Of a DNA stretch of 64,000 bases, positions 43,245-52,709 are shown one piece after another. Under the pieces are notes generated by a model. It ran no database searches. It was not told where the DNA came from and worked only from the letters and a program-made list of their open reading frames with translations. A program made the position numbers and the translations under genes. Source of the stretch: CAWGJF01 sp963822905 (GTDB lineage Bacteria; Bacteroidota; Ignavibacteria; Ignavibacteriales; Ignavibacteriaceae); assembly GCA_963822905.1 (NCBI GenBank), contig CAWGJF010000001.1, positions 1,899,524-1,963,523 of the forward strand, in the 5' to 3' direction. How positions within the stretch are numbered: the first letter of the stretch is position 1; the number at the start of each line of letters is the position of its first letter.

Positions 43245-45338
43245 TTGAAAGAATATGGAACAGATGCAATTAAGAATATTGCATTTATCGGTCATGGAGG
43301 AAGTGGAAAAACCTCACTCTCTGAAGTTATACTTTTTACTGCTGGGGAAATAAACCGGATAGGAACTGTAGCCGAAGGAAACACTATTTCTGATTACTCA
43401 CCAAATGAAATTGAAAAACAGATTTCGATATCTACTTCTTTGATGCATGTTGAGTGGAATAATAACAAAATAAATATTCTGGATACTCCAGGTTATACGG
43501 ATTTTACTGGAGATGTTAAATCAGCATTGAAAGTTATTGATACAGCAGTTTTGGTTATAAAATCTATCGAGGGTATCGAGGTTGGAACTGAAATTACAAA
43601 TAATATTGTAAATGAATATAAACTTGCTTCTTCAGTTATTATTAATAAATGTGACAACGAGCATTCAAGATTTAGGGAAACTCTTGAAAAAACAAAGGAA
43701 AGAATTTCTCCCGGTGCTGTTGTTATAACGTTTCCGGTCGCAGAAGGAATTAATTTTAATTCTGTAGTTGATGTTTCCAGAATGAAGGTTTTAACATTTG
43801 GAGAAGTGGGAAGTAAAAATGTTACAGAATCTGATATACCAGAAAACCTGAAAGCAGAAGCCGATGCATACAGAACAGAACTTATAGAAAAAATTGCCGA
43901 AAGCTCTGAAGATTTGATGAATAAATATTTTGAGGAAGGTAACCTGAGTGAAGCTGAGATTGGAAAAGGATTAAAATCAGCTCTTCTAAACAGAAGTTTA
44001 TTACCTGTATTTGCTGTATCATCTTCAACTGCAGTTGGAGTAACCAATTTTTTGGATTTTGTTTCAAAATATTTTCCTTCTCCTGCAGATAGAAAAACTG
44101 AACTCGCTCAATTGACGGGTAAAAATGAAAATGTTGAAATCAAATATGATCCCAATGGCGAACCGGTAATGTTTATTTTCAAAACTGTTTCAGAACAACA
44201 TGTCGGTGAACTTTCATTATTCAAAGTTTATTCAGGGAAAGTCCATGCTGGTTTGGATTTGATTAACCAAACAAATAGTAAAACAGAAAGACTAAGTCAG
44301 TTGTCGATAATTAATGGACACAATCGTAAAGAAGTTTCGGAAGTTTTAGCTGGTGATTTAGGTGCAGTAGTTAAATTAAAAGATACTCACACAAATAACA
44401 CTTTAGCATCAAAAAATTATTCAGTGACAATTAAGCCAATCCAATTTCCCGAGCCGGTTATTCGCGGAGCCATTAAAGCAAAAGCAAAAGGCGATGAAGA
44501 TAAAATAGCTTCGGGATTGCATACTTTACATGAAGAAGATCCGTCATTCTCTGTTAGGTTTGACCCAGAAATTTCACAAACAATAGTTTCTGGTCAGGGA
44601 GAACTTCAACTTTCTCTTGCAGTAAAAAGATTAAAAGAAAGATATGGAGTTGATGTCGATCTTGCTGAACCTAACATACCGTATCGTGAAGCTATTAAAG
44701 GTAAAGTTGAAGATGTTGAATACAAGCATAAAAAACAATCTGGTGGTAGAGGACAATACGGACATGTTCATTTTAGAATGGAACCATTACCAAGAGGGAA
44801 AGGTTTTGAATTTGTCAATGCAATAGTTGGCGGGGTTGTACCCGGAAGATTTATACCCGCAGTTGAAAAAGGAATAATTGAAACTATGGAAAAAGGTGTA
44901 ATTGCAGGAAATAAAGTTATCGATGTTAAAGTATCATTGTTTGATGGCACTTTTCACAATGTGGATTCAGATGAAATGTCATTTAAGATTGCTGCTTCGC
45001 AATGTTTTAAAAAAGGATTTTTATTGGCAAAACCAGTTTTGCTTGAACCAATTTATGAAATCGAAGTGACAGTACCTGAAGAGTATATGGGAGATGTAAT
45101 GGGTGATATTTCAAGCAAACGTGGAAAAATATTAGGGATGGAATCCGATGGTCATTTCCAGATAATAAAAGCGTTGCTTCCTTTATCAGAGCTGTATAAA
45201 TATTCTTCTCATTTAAGAAGTTTAACTCAGGGGCGAGGGGCGCACAACAGAAAATTTGATCACTATGAAGAAGTTCCAAAAGAAATTGAAACTAAAATAA
45301 TAGACGAATACAATAAATCGCGCGAAGAGGAAAAATAA
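43245..45338 (+). CDS. EF-G-like translational GTPase (FusA2 type)
   Basis: A 697-residue GTPase related to elongation factor G. It uses TTG at 43245 with AGGAGG 6 nt upstream. G1 GHGGSGKTSLSE near residues 15-26, DTPGYTDF near 78-85, and NKCDNE near 132-137 are intact; the rest follows EF-G domain order. N-terminal G1 motif HGGSGKT differs from canonical EF-G (AHIDAGKTT), which marks the FusA2 branch. Its cellular role is probably in stress or ribosome handling (family knowledge). A strong terminator follows. Confidence 0.88.
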   Translation: MKEYGTDAIKNIAFIGHGGSGKTSLSEVILFTAGEINRIGTVAEGNTISDYSPNEIEKQISISTSLMHVEWNNNKINILDTPGYTDFTGDVKSALKVIDTAVLVIKSIEGIEVGTEITNNIVNEYKLASSVIINKCDNEHSRFRETLEKTKERISPGAVVITFPVAEGINFNSVVDVSRMKVLTFGEVGSKNVTESDIPENLKAEADAYRTELIEKIAESSEDLMNKYFEEGNLSEAEIGKGLKSALLNRSLLPVFAVSSSTAVGVTNFLDFVSKYFPSPADRKTELAQLTGKNENVEIKYDPNGEPVMFIFKTVSEQHVGELSLFKVYSGKVHAGLDLINQTNSKTERLSQLSIINGHNRKEVSEVLAGDLGAVVKLKDTHTNNTLASKNYSVTIKPIQFPEPVIRGAIKAKAKGDEDKIASGLHTLHEEDPSFSVRFDPEISQTIVSGQGELQLSLAVKRLKERYGVDVDLAEPNIPYREAIKGKVEDVEYKHKKQSGGRGQYGHVHFRMEPLPRGKGFEFVNAIVGGVVPGRFIPAVEKGIIETMEKGVIAGNKVIDVKVSLFDGTFHNVDSDEMSFKIAASQCFKKGFLLAKPVLLEPIYEIEVTVPEEYMGDVMGDISSKRGKILGMESDGHFQIIKALLPLSELYKYSSHLRSLTQGRGAHNRKFDHYEEVPKEIETKIIDEYNKSREEEK

Positions 45339-45356
45339 CTAAAATCATTTTTTAAC

Positions 45357-45386
45357 AAGGCGGAATCACTTCCGCCTTTTCTTTTT
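45357..45386 (+). terminator. Rho-independent terminator after EF-G-like gene
   Basis: AAGGCGGAA (45357-45365) and TTCCGCCTT (45370-45378) form a 9-base stem with loop TCAC, followed by a T-rich run to 45386. It ends the transcript that began at or before the EF-G-like gene. Confidence 0.9.
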
Positions 45387-45391
45387 ATATA

Positions 45392-45889
45392 ATGAAAAAC
45401 CTTTGGTCACCCTGGCGATCGCAATATATTGAATCATTTAAAAATGAAAAATCTAATGATGAATGCATCTTTTGCAGTGCAAGCAAATTAGATATTAATG
45501 ATTCTACAAATTTATTGGTAAATAAATCCAATCTTACCTTCACGATGTTGAATCTATATCCATACAATAATGGTCACCTGATGATTATTCCTTATAAACA
45601 TACCGGTGAATTTTCCGATTTGAATGCGGAAGAATTACTTACGATTATGAATGAAATAAAAATCGCAAAAGAAGCATTGTCTTTCGTTTATAAACCTCAG
45701 GGATATAATATAGGTGCAAATATTGGAAGAGTTAGCGGAGCTGGAATTGAAGACCACATTCATTTTCATATTGTACCAAGGTGGAGTGGAGATACTAACT
45801 TTATGCCGGTGTTGGGTGAAGTGAAAATTATTTCTCAGGATCTACTTGATTCGAAAATGAAATTGCTGGAATATTTTAATAACAGATAA
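45392..45889 (+). CDS. HIT family hydrolase
   Basis: A 165-residue histidine-triad protein. The triad is HIHFHIVPRW near residues 127-136, and CIFCSAS near 26-32 forms part of a zinc site. Related enzymes split AMP from adenylated nucleotides (Ap4A phosphorylase or HINT). It starts just after the terminator, so it probably has its own promoter. Confidence 0.9.
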   Translation: MKNLWSPWRSQYIESFKNEKSNDECIFCSASKLDINDSTNLLVNKSNLTFTMLNLYPYNNGHLMIIPYKHTGEFSDLNAEELLTIMNEIKIAKEALSFVYKPQGYNIGANIGRVSGAGIEDHIHFHIVPRWSGDTNFMPVLGEVKIISQDLLDSKMKLLEYFNNR

Positions 45890-45934
45890 AATATATTTCT
45901 TATTAAATTAACTTTCTTAGTCTCTTATATCTCA

Positions 45935-46465
45935 ATGAAACAAAAACTTGCCTTATTTATTTTAATAATTGTTACTCTGATGATTGCAGCTTGTAATGAA
46001 AGGAAAAATGACCAGGTTAACCTGGTGTTAAAAGATTCACTATTATATGAAATTAATAGTGAGAAACCTTTTACAGGGACGCAAAAAGCAAAAGTGAATA
46101 ATAACTATATGGAATATGAAGTTGTAGATGGAATGAAGCAAGGTGAATTTAAAATATTTTATGAAGATGGTACAATTCAAATGAGTGGTTCTATGGATAA
46201 AAACAAAAATGTTGGTAAGTGGCAATATTTTTTTCAGGAAGGAAAGATTGAATCAGAAGGAAATTTTGAAAATGACTCACCTAATGGACTGTGGCATTTT
46301 TATTATCAGGATGGAAAATTAAAAGAAGAAGGGTATTTCAAAAATGGTTTTAGAATGGGGGAGTGGCAGTTTTATAATGATAATGGAAATAAAGATAGCT
46401 CAAAAGTTTTTGAAATAAGCGATTCGAGTTTTGCTGTTATAGATTCCTTAAGGAAAATAAATTGA
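45935..46465 (+). CDS. MORN/YwqK-repeat lipoprotein
   Basis: A 176-residue exported protein: signal peptide with lipobox MIAAC at residue 20, followed by four or more G-x-W-x2-[FY] repeats (GKWQYFFQEGKIESEG, NGLWHFYYQDGKLKEEG, MGEWQFYNDNG) of the YwqK/MORN type. These repeats form a beta-sheet scaffold in toxin-immunity proteins and in envelope proteins. It lies between the HIT gene and a tRNA. Role unknown. Confidence 0.75.
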   Translation: MKQKLALFILIIVTLMIAACNERKNDQVNLVLKDSLLYEINSEKPFTGTQKAKVNNNYMEYEVVDGMKQGEFKIFYEDGTIQMSGSMDKNKNVGKWQYFFQEGKIESEGNFENDSPNGLWHFYYQDGKLKEEGYFKNGFRMGEWQFYNDNGNKDSSKVFEISDSSFAVIDSLRKIN

Positions 46466-46520
46466 ACTATATTGTAGTTGCAAAACCTGCTCACAACTAT
46501 TAAATTTGCATTCGAATTTT

Positions 46521-46594
46521 GGGCCCATAGCTCAGTTGGTTAGAGCATCTGACTCATAATCAGAGGGTCGTTGGTTCAAGTCCATCTGGGCCCA
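46521..46594 (+). tRNA. tRNA with CAT anticodon (Met or Ile2)
   Basis: GGGCCCA pairs with TGGGCCC, the anticodon stem TCTGA/TCAGA encloses CTCATAA with anticodon CAT, T-loop GGTTCAAGTCC. The sequence of the D-arm and T-arm is close to tRNA-Ile2 (CAU, needs lysidine), but elongator tRNA-Met is possible. CCA is not encoded. Confidence 0.88.
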
Positions 46595-47054
46595 CAAAAC
46601 AGTTATATTTTCACTCTGGAACTAAAATATTTATTAATGACTTCCTCTTTAATTTATTCTGATAAAATTTGATCTTACTATTTATATAGTTTCATTTTTT
46701 ACTACGAGGCATTGGTTTAGTAATTAACAGATAGTTAATCATTTTTAAATATTTATTTGTTTTAATCATATACTTAACTGTATATTTACTTTACAATTTT
46801 TAGGAAATAATCTCGTAATGAGGCGACATTATTTGATTATTTTCAAGAATTATTGTTAATAACAAACCTATTTTATATTGATACTTTCAGATATATTTGA
46901 CTTAATTTCAGTCTTAACTATAATTCTCCAGAAAGAGATAAGCGGTTAAATAGGCTTTGATTTTAATATTCTATTTAATGCATCTCTAGGTCTTTCTTTT
47001 GGTGTTGTATGATAAATCCATTATTGATTCAATTAATGAGGGGAAAAAGTTCAA
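46595..47054. other. Gene-free AT-rich stretch
   Basis: About 460 bases with no supported gene, no strong hairpin and no repeat. The end holds GAGGGGAAAAAG immediately upstream of the response-regulator start, so the ribosome-binding site and promoter of that gene lie here. I see nothing else. Confidence 0.5.
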
Positions 47055-47453
47055 ATGGATCAAAATCATAACAAATTAGTGAATCTACAAAAAACTCCTA
47101 CCATTTATATTGAAGATGACCCGGTTGCCTTCGAGGTAGTTAAATCATTTCTAAAGGATGTTTGTGATATTGACTGGGCTTTAAACAGTGACCAGGCTTT
47201 AGAAAAACTATCAGAAAATGAGTATAAATTAATTCTAATGGATATTCATTTGCCAAGAGGGATGAATGGTGTTGAGTTAGCAAAACTTCTAAGACAAAAT
47301 CCTGATTATTCAAAAATTCCTATTGTTGCTGTTACAGCATATGCAATGGCAAGTGAAAAAGATGAAATCCTGAATAATGGATTTAATGATTATATTTCCA
47401 AACCATTCACTAAGAAGTTGCTTTTAGAAACAGTTCAAAAATATATTGGTTAA
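47055..47453 (+). CDS. Single-domain response regulator
   Basis: A 132-residue CheY-like receiver. The acidic pair EDD (residues 20-22), phosphoacceptor Asp in LILMDIHLP near 72-80, Thr in VAVTAYAMAS near 98-107, and Lys in DYISKPF near 118-124 are all present. No output domain, so it acts by protein contact; the hybrid kinase at 26896-29253 is a possible partner by similarity of receivers, not by proximity. Confidence 0.9.
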   Translation: MDQNHNKLVNLQKTPTIYIEDDPVAFEVVKSFLKDVCDIDWALNSDQALEKLSENEYKLILMDIHLPRGMNGVELAKLLRQNPDYSKIPIVAVTAYAMASEKDEILNNGFNDYISKPFTKKLLLETVQKYIG

Positions 47454-47479
47454 ACCAATTTTTCATGTAGATAAATAAA

Positions 47480-47510
47480 AAAGCCCGTTTAAAACGGGCT
47501 TTAATTTTTA
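47480..47510. terminator. Bidirectional terminator
   Basis: AAAGCCCG (47480-47487) and CGGGCTTT (47495-47502) form an 8-base stem with a seven-base loop, with A/T-rich sequence on both sides. It separates the response regulator from the convergent cytochrome-porin gene. Confidence 0.9.
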
Positions 47511-48617
47511 ATACCAGAAATGGAATTGTAAAACAAAAGAATCATTATCAACACTTGGATCTTCAATAACCAGCCTGTATTGAGGACGTATTTCCACAAA
47601 ACTATATGGGAAAAATTCAAATCCAAAAATAACATGTGAAATTTCATCCTTGCTGATATTTTTATCAGGATCCCATCTGTCATACCGGACAACAGCTTCC
47701 AAACCTCCAACAATAACAGCCGCTGCTTCAATCATTATTGCATTCGATTGAATATCGTTAGTAGTTGATGTTATCAGGTTTTTTGCAATATCATATTCAG
47801 CAAGTAATGTGAATCTATCATAACCAAATCCAAAAAATCCACCATACATATCAATTGGTTGACGAATTTTTGCTGCTGTATAAGAGCCACCAAATGTAAA
47901 CGCAACTTGTCCAATTGATGGATTTAATTCTAATCTTGCAGTGTATGTTGGGTCTTTTCTAAAGGTAGTATTATCAAAAAGATTTGAGCCAGCGCTGGCT
48001 GTCAAAAAAGCCCAGTTGCTAATATATATTCCCATTTCAGCCCCTGCTTCGGTATAAAACGGGTTATAGATAAGTCCTTGTCGGTTATTAATCGAAAATA
48101 ATAATCCAAAATCACCGCCACGTGTGTATGCAGTGTGGTCATCTATCCTTAATCCAAAATTTGGAATAAATGAACCAACTTTTAGGTAACTATTATTAGG
48201 AAATATTCTTGCAAGTCCATAGCCTTCCCATATCTGGTTAACAAAGTCATACCGGGCAAGTGCATCGATAGATTTTGAAAAACCAATATGAGTATATATT
48301 GATCCAGTCATTTGCTGAAAATCCATTTTTTTCTTTTCTGCAGAATATAGCAATTGTGTTCTGTAATCCAGTCCCAAAGAAATATTATCACTTATCCTGG
48401 GGGACATCATAAATTCTTTATCACTGGGGAGGATCATACTGATAATATTTTTACCGAAGTACCAGCCGCCTTCATTCCTCATTTCACCACCGGTTGGATT
48501 ATAATGGCAGGAGACGCAATTATCACCCTGGCGAAGTGAAAAACGTGGTAAGCAATAAGTCGCATCAATCAATGCTATACTAATAAACAAAGTAAAAAGT
48601 AATCCGAATTTTTTCAT
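47508..48617 (-). CDS. Monoheme cytochrome fused to outer-membrane barrel
   Basis: A 369-residue protein. ATG 48617 (MKKFGLLF) is preferred over the longer frame. Signal peptide ends near residue 22 (TYCLP), followed by a single CxxCH (CVSCHYNPTGGEMRN) directly at the mature N-terminus, then about 310 residues of Tyr/Phe/Gly-rich strands ending in the aromatic FHFWY. This layout, a small haem domain plus porin, resembles Cyc2-type fused cytochrome-porins used in extracellular electron transfer, but no close similarity to known Cyc2 is claimed. Confidence 0.7.
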   Translation of the reverse strand: MKKFGLLFTLFISIALIDATYCLPRFSLRQGDNCVSCHYNPTGGEMRNEGGWYFGKNIISMILPSDKEFMMSPRISDNISLGLDYRTQLLYSAEKKKMDFQQMTGSIYTHIGFSKSIDALARYDFVNQIWEGYGLARIFPNNSYLKVGSFIPNFGLRIDDHTAYTRGGDFGLLFSINNRQGLIYNPFYTEAGAEMGIYISNWAFLTASAGSNLFDNTTFRKDPTYTARLELNPSIGQVAFTFGGSYTAAKIRQPIDMYGGFFGFGYDRFTLLAEYDIAKNLITSTTNDIQSNAIMIEAAAVIVGGLEAVVRYDRWDPDKNISKDEISHVIFGFEFFPYSFVEIRPQYRLVIEDPSVDNDSFVLQFHFWY

Positions 48618-48893
48618 AGATACCTCATTTATGGGGGAATGTGTTGTCACACTAATTAAGTAATTAAACTTAGTTTTTTGCTTTATTCTTTACAACTTTA
48701 AAAAGAAATATTTTCTAATAACTAACATTAATAATTTATAGAATAAATTCTAATTAAATGATTAAGAATAGATTGTAATTGTATAACAATTTTATAACAT
48801 ATTTAAAACGATTATTATTTTTTTGTATTATTATTCCATCTGCTTAAATTTTAACCCGATTTAATTTCAATATTTAATAAAAAGCTTCGCCTG

Positions 48894-49553
48894 ATGAATA
48901 AAGCCGGAATAAAGGAACTTACTTTTAATCTTAATAACCAATCCGGAATAATTGGGAAGGACAGGTATCTAAATACGGCTGTTTTGATTCCTTTAATCTG
49001 GATGAATGATGAATATAATATCCTATTTGAAAAAAGAGCTGCACATATACGGCAGGGCGGTGAAGTAAGTTTTCCCGGGGGAGAATTCGATAACGTACTT
49101 GATACTAACCTGGAAGAAACAGCTATTCGTGAAACTTATGAAGAACTCGGGATAAATCATTCAAAGATAAATATTTTAGGAACAATGGGTACACTGGTCG
49201 GTCCAATGGGAATTACACTCGATGTATTCGTTGCCACTATTGAAATAGAAAATCTTAATGAAATTAAAATTGATAAAAACGAAGTTGAAAAGATATTTAC
49301 ATTACCTGCATCTTATTTTAAATTTAATGAACCTGGAAAATATAGCGTACGTGTGGAAGCACGTCCTGATTTTGTAGATGAGGATGGAAACCGGATTGAA
49401 CTTTTACCTGTAAAGCAACTTGGCTTACCGGAAAGATACGCCGGTACCTGGAAAAATGGTTCTCACCGGGTTCTTGTTTATAAAACTGAAATTGAAACCA
49501 TCTGGGGATTAACTGCAGAAATTGTCTATGAATTTTCCAAAATTATTCCATAG
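48894..49553 (+). CDS. Nudix hydrolase, CoA-pyrophosphatase type
   Basis: A 219-residue Nudix enzyme. The UPF0035-type motif ILFEKRAAHIRQGGEVSFPGG is at residues 43-63, followed by the Nudix box tail AIRETYEELG near 77-86; the expected upstream Glu is replaced by Thr in the standard spacing, so the box is slightly degenerate. Likely removes CoA derivatives. It lies 4 nt before a HAD gene. Confidence 0.8.
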   Translation: MNKAGIKELTFNLNNQSGIIGKDRYLNTAVLIPLIWMNDEYNILFEKRAAHIRQGGEVSFPGGEFDNVLDTNLEETAIRETYEELGINHSKINILGTMGTLVGPMGITLDVFVATIEIENLNEIKIDKNEVEKIFTLPASYFKFNEPGKYSVRVEARPDFVDEDGNRIELLPVKQLGLPERYAGTWKNGSHRVLVYKTEIETIWGLTAEIVYEFSKIIP

Positions 49554-49557
49554 TTAA

Positions 49558-50229
49558 ATGAAGAACATTTCTGAATATAAACATATAATCTGGGATTGGA
49601 ACGGAACATTGCTCAATGATGTTGAAGTCTGTGCTTCAATAATGAATAATCTTTTAGAGCAGGAGCTTCTACCGGGAATTACTGTTGAACAATACAGGGA
49701 TATATTTACTTTCCCTGTAATTGAATATTATAAATTAGCCGGACATACTTTTGAGAAGAAATCCTTTGAAGTACTTGGAAGACAGTTTATGGAAGAATAT
49801 GAAAATGAAAAAACCAAATGCAATTTATTTCCGGCAGTTAGGGAAGTCCTAAATATTTTTAATCAAAATAAGAAACAATATTTGCTGTCGGCTTATAAAC
49901 AGGAATTACTTAATGAAACAATTAAGTATTTTGAGCTTGAAAAATATTTTACAAATATTATTGGATTGGATAATATTTATGCAGGAAGCAAAGTCCATCT
50001 CGGGCAGCAACTAATTTCAATAATTAGAAATAACGGGAAAAAGGAAAATATTTTATTGATTGGTGATACGGAACATGACCTGGAAGTAGCCCGAAGTATT
50101 GGAGCAGATTGCATTCTGGTTTCAGCAGGACATCAATCCGGGGAAAGATTATCGTCTCTTGAGGAAGTCACTGTTATTAATAATTTAGAAGAACTAATTC
50201 ACTCAATAAAAAATCAGGAGCATGTTTGA
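49558..50229 (+). CDS. HAD-family hydrolase (phosphoglycolate phosphatase-like)
   Basis: A 223-residue HAD phosphatase. Motif I is WDWNGTLLND near residues 12-21 and the second acidic motif is LIGDTEHDLEVA near 168-179. A helical cap lies between. Substrate unknown; phosphoglycolate-type or pyrophosphatase members look alike. It is between the Nudix and LemA genes and overlaps the latter by 4 nt. Confidence 0.85.
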   Translation: MKNISEYKHIIWDWNGTLLNDVEVCASIMNNLLEQELLPGITVEQYRDIFTFPVIEYYKLAGHTFEKKSFEVLGRQFMEEYENEKTKCNLFPAVREVLNIFNQNKKQYLLSAYKQELLNETIKYFELEKYFTNIIGLDNIYAGSKVHLGQQLISIIRNNGKKENILLIGDTEHDLEVARSIGADCILVSAGHQSGERLSSLEEVTVINNLEELIHSIKNQEHV

Positions 50230-50777
50230 TTCCATACCTAGTATTAACTGTTGTTCTATTGATCATCCTTTGGATATTCATAACCTATAATAAGCTTATA
50301 AAAGACAGGAATCATATAAAGGAAGCCTGGAGTGGAATCGATGTTCAGTTGAAAAGACGGCATGACTTAATTCCAAATCTAATTGATGCAGTTAAGGGTT
50401 ACAAAGTATATGAGAAAAATTTATTTGAAGAGATAACCGAAAAAAGATCTAACAGTATCAATACGAATAAAATATCGGATAAAGCTACTGCGGAGACAGA
50501 TATTTCGTCATTGTTTAAAAACCTTATTGTTGTGGCAGAAAATTATCCTGATCTTAAAGCCAGCAAGAATTTTCTCGACTTTCAGAAACAACTGGTAGAA
50601 GTAGAAGATCAGCTGCAATATTCCCGAAGGTATTACAACGGAACAGTAAGAGATTATAATATAAGGGTTGAATCATTTCCCGGAAATATTATTGCCGGAA
50701 TATTTAATTTTAAGCCAGAGGAATTTTTTGAAATCACACTGGCTACAGAAAGAAAAACACCGGAAGTAAAATTATGA
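50226..50777 (+). CDS. LemA family protein
   Basis: A 183-residue membrane-anchored protein with an N-terminal hydrophobic helix (about 4-20) and the LemA core: KEAWSGIDVQLKRRHDLIPNL near residues 35-55, and YSRRYYNGTVRDYN near 136-149. The TTG start overlaps the HAD stop. LemA proteins occur with DUF2207 proteins and envelope stress genes; the next gene overlaps by 4 nt and is such a protein. Confidence 0.9.
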   Translation: MIPYLVLTVVLLIILWIFITYNKLIKDRNHIKEAWSGIDVQLKRRHDLIPNLIDAVKGYKVYEKNLFEEITEKRSNSINTNKISDKATAETDISSLFKNLIVVAENYPDLKASKNFLDFQKQLVEVEDQLQYSRRYYNGTVRDYNIRVESFPGNIIAGIFNFKPEEFFEITLATERKTPEVKL

Positions 50778-52672
50778 AGATTAATCTTACATTTTTAACC
50801 GTTTCCCTGTTTCTTATTATCAGTTTAAAAGTTTTTCCGTTTTCAAATGAAAGAATAATCTCATTTGACAGTGACATCATTGTTAACACAGATGGTTCAA
50901 TGATTGTGACTGAAACGATTAAAGTTGAAGCTCTTGGAATAAATATTAAACGTGGTATCTACAGGGATTTTCCGACACAATATAAAGATCAATACGGAAA
51001 TGATTATAATGTTCAATTTAACCTTTTAAGTGTTGAAAGAGATGGAAAGCCAGATAGCTATCATACTGAAGGCCTTGCGAACGGAATAAGAGTTTATTGC
51101 GGGAGTAAGGATTATTTTTTACCGAGCGGAGTTTACACATACGATATTAAATATAAAACAAACAGGCAGCTAGGTTTTTTTGACGGCTTTGATGAATTAT
51201 ACTGGAATGTAACCGGCAATGGCTGGGATTTTATTATAGAGAAAGCTTCTGCTAATATTCATCTTCCATCAGGGATCATGAGATCTGATATTAAAACTTT
51301 TGGATACACGGGCAGACAGGGTGAACAGGGAAAACTATTCAGATCAGAAATTATATCGGGATCAGAAGTTAAGTTTTATACTACAAAGTACCTGCTTCCC
51401 CATGAAGGTTTAACAATTGTTGCAGAATTCCCCAAGGGAATAGTAAAAGAACCTACACAATCCGAAAAAATGGAATATTTTTTTAGTGACAACAAGGCTC
51501 TGTTGATTGGTATTGCCGGAATAATTTTTCTTATCCTGTATTATTTAGTTGTTTGGTTCAGGGTAGGGAAAGATCCTGCTAAAGGAACTATAATTCCTCA
51601 ATTTGAAGCTCCGAATAATTTATCTCCCGGCGCTGTACGTTATATTTCAGAGATGGGATTTGATAATAAAACCTTTACAGCAGGAATAGTAAGCCTTGCA
51701 GTTAATAAATGTATCAAAATAGAAGAAGATAAAGGTGATTACATCCTACAAAAAATATCGGCTGGTTATGCCGGGATAACTAAAGAAGAAACAGCACTAT
51801 TAAATGCATTACCAAAAAAACTGGAGCTTAAACAAACCAATCATACTAAAATTAAGAGTGCTATAAATTTATTTAAGGACTCTTTAAAAAACAGTTATGA
51901 AAAACATTATTTTTTTACTAACAGGAAATACTTTGCGTTCGGTATTGCTTTTACTTTATTGGTTTTGATTTTGATTGGTCTATCTTCTTCGCCTGATGCT
52001 TTATTCAGTATAGTTTGGCTTTCCTTCTGGAGTATCGGGGTATGCTTTTTAATATTCACCGTATTCAAATCCTGGAAGGGTGCAATAGTTAATGGAAGGA
52101 TAAAAGCAGCAGCATTTGGCGGTGCGATATTTATTACAATTTTTTCAATTCCTTTTATTATTGAGGAGATAGTCGGATTTGTTCTCTTTTCCATATCAAC
52201 AACCCCGGTAATGATTGTGATTTTAGGTTTGATGGCAGCTTTTAATATAGTTTTTTATCATTTGTTAAAAGCTCCTACATTACTTGGTAGAAAAGTAATG
52301 GATAAGATAGATGGGTTAAAAATGTATTTATCTGTGGCAGAAAAGGATCGTCTCAATGCAATGAGATCACCGGAAAAGACACCTGAAGTTTTTGAAAAGT
52401 TTTTACCGTTTGCTTTAGCTCTTAATGTAGAAAATAAATGGGCAGAACAGTTTTCGGAAGTACTTAATGTTAAAGGTGAAGAATATTCTCCATCATGGTA
52501 TAGTGGTGTTGGGTGGAGCACATTGGGAGCAACTGGTTTCGCTTCTTCATTGAGCAGCAGTTTATCTAGTACAATTTCCTCATCATCTACCGCACCTGGT
52601 TCAAGTTCCGGTGGTGGGGGTGGCGGATTTTCTGGTGGTGGTGGGGGAGGAGGAGGTGGTGGTGGATGGTAA
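50774..52672 (+). CDS. DUF2207 domain membrane protein with Gly-rich tail
   Basis: A 632-residue protein: signal peptide (about 1-24), an extracytoplasmic DUF2207 beta domain (about 25-240) with IKRGIYRDFPTQY near 59-71 and YDIKYKTNRQLGFFDGFDELYWNVTGNGWDF split over 123-156, a first membrane helix near 241, and further helices at about 386-500. The C-terminus is a Ser-rich segment and then a run of Gly residues with a final Trp. This tail is common in the family. Its partner is the LemA gene. Confidence 0.88.
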   Translation: MKINLTFLTVSLFLIISLKVFPFSNERIISFDSDIIVNTDGSMIVTETIKVEALGINIKRGIYRDFPTQYKDQYGNDYNVQFNLLSVERDGKPDSYHTEGLANGIRVYCGSKDYFLPSGVYTYDIKYKTNRQLGFFDGFDELYWNVTGNGWDFIIEKASANIHLPSGIMRSDIKTFGYTGRQGEQGKLFRSEIISGSEVKFYTTKYLLPHEGLTIVAEFPKGIVKEPTQSEKMEYFFSDNKALLIGIAGIIFLILYYLVVWFRVGKDPAKGTIIPQFEAPNNLSPGAVRYISEMGFDNKTFTAGIVSLAVNKCIKIEEDKGDYILQKISAGYAGITKEETALLNALPKKLELKQTNHTKIKSAINLFKDSLKNSYEKHYFFTNRKYFAFGIAFTLLVLILIGLSSSPDALFSIVWLSFWSIGVCFLIFTVFKSWKGAIVNGRIKAAAFGGAIFITIFSIPFIIEEIVGFVLFSISTTPVMIVILGLMAAFNIVFYHLLKAPTLLGRKVMDKIDGLKMYLSVAEKDRLNAMRSPEKTPEVFEKFLPFALALNVENKWAEQFSEVLNVKGEEYSPSWYSGVGWSTLGATGFASSLSSSLSSTISSSSTAPGSSSGGGGGGFSGGGGGGGGGGGW

Positions 52673-52709
52673 TTAACTTAATACTTGGATTTCATTAAGT
52701 TTATATATA

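Noticed and set aside
43493..44047. Minus-strand 184-residue ORF
   Set aside because: It is antisense to the EF-G-like gene and has Ser/Pro-rich shadow composition.
52600..52672. Gly-rich tail as a repeat expansion artefact
   Set aside because: DUF2207/TPM-type proteins commonly end with a Gly-rich tail, so it is a normal feature.
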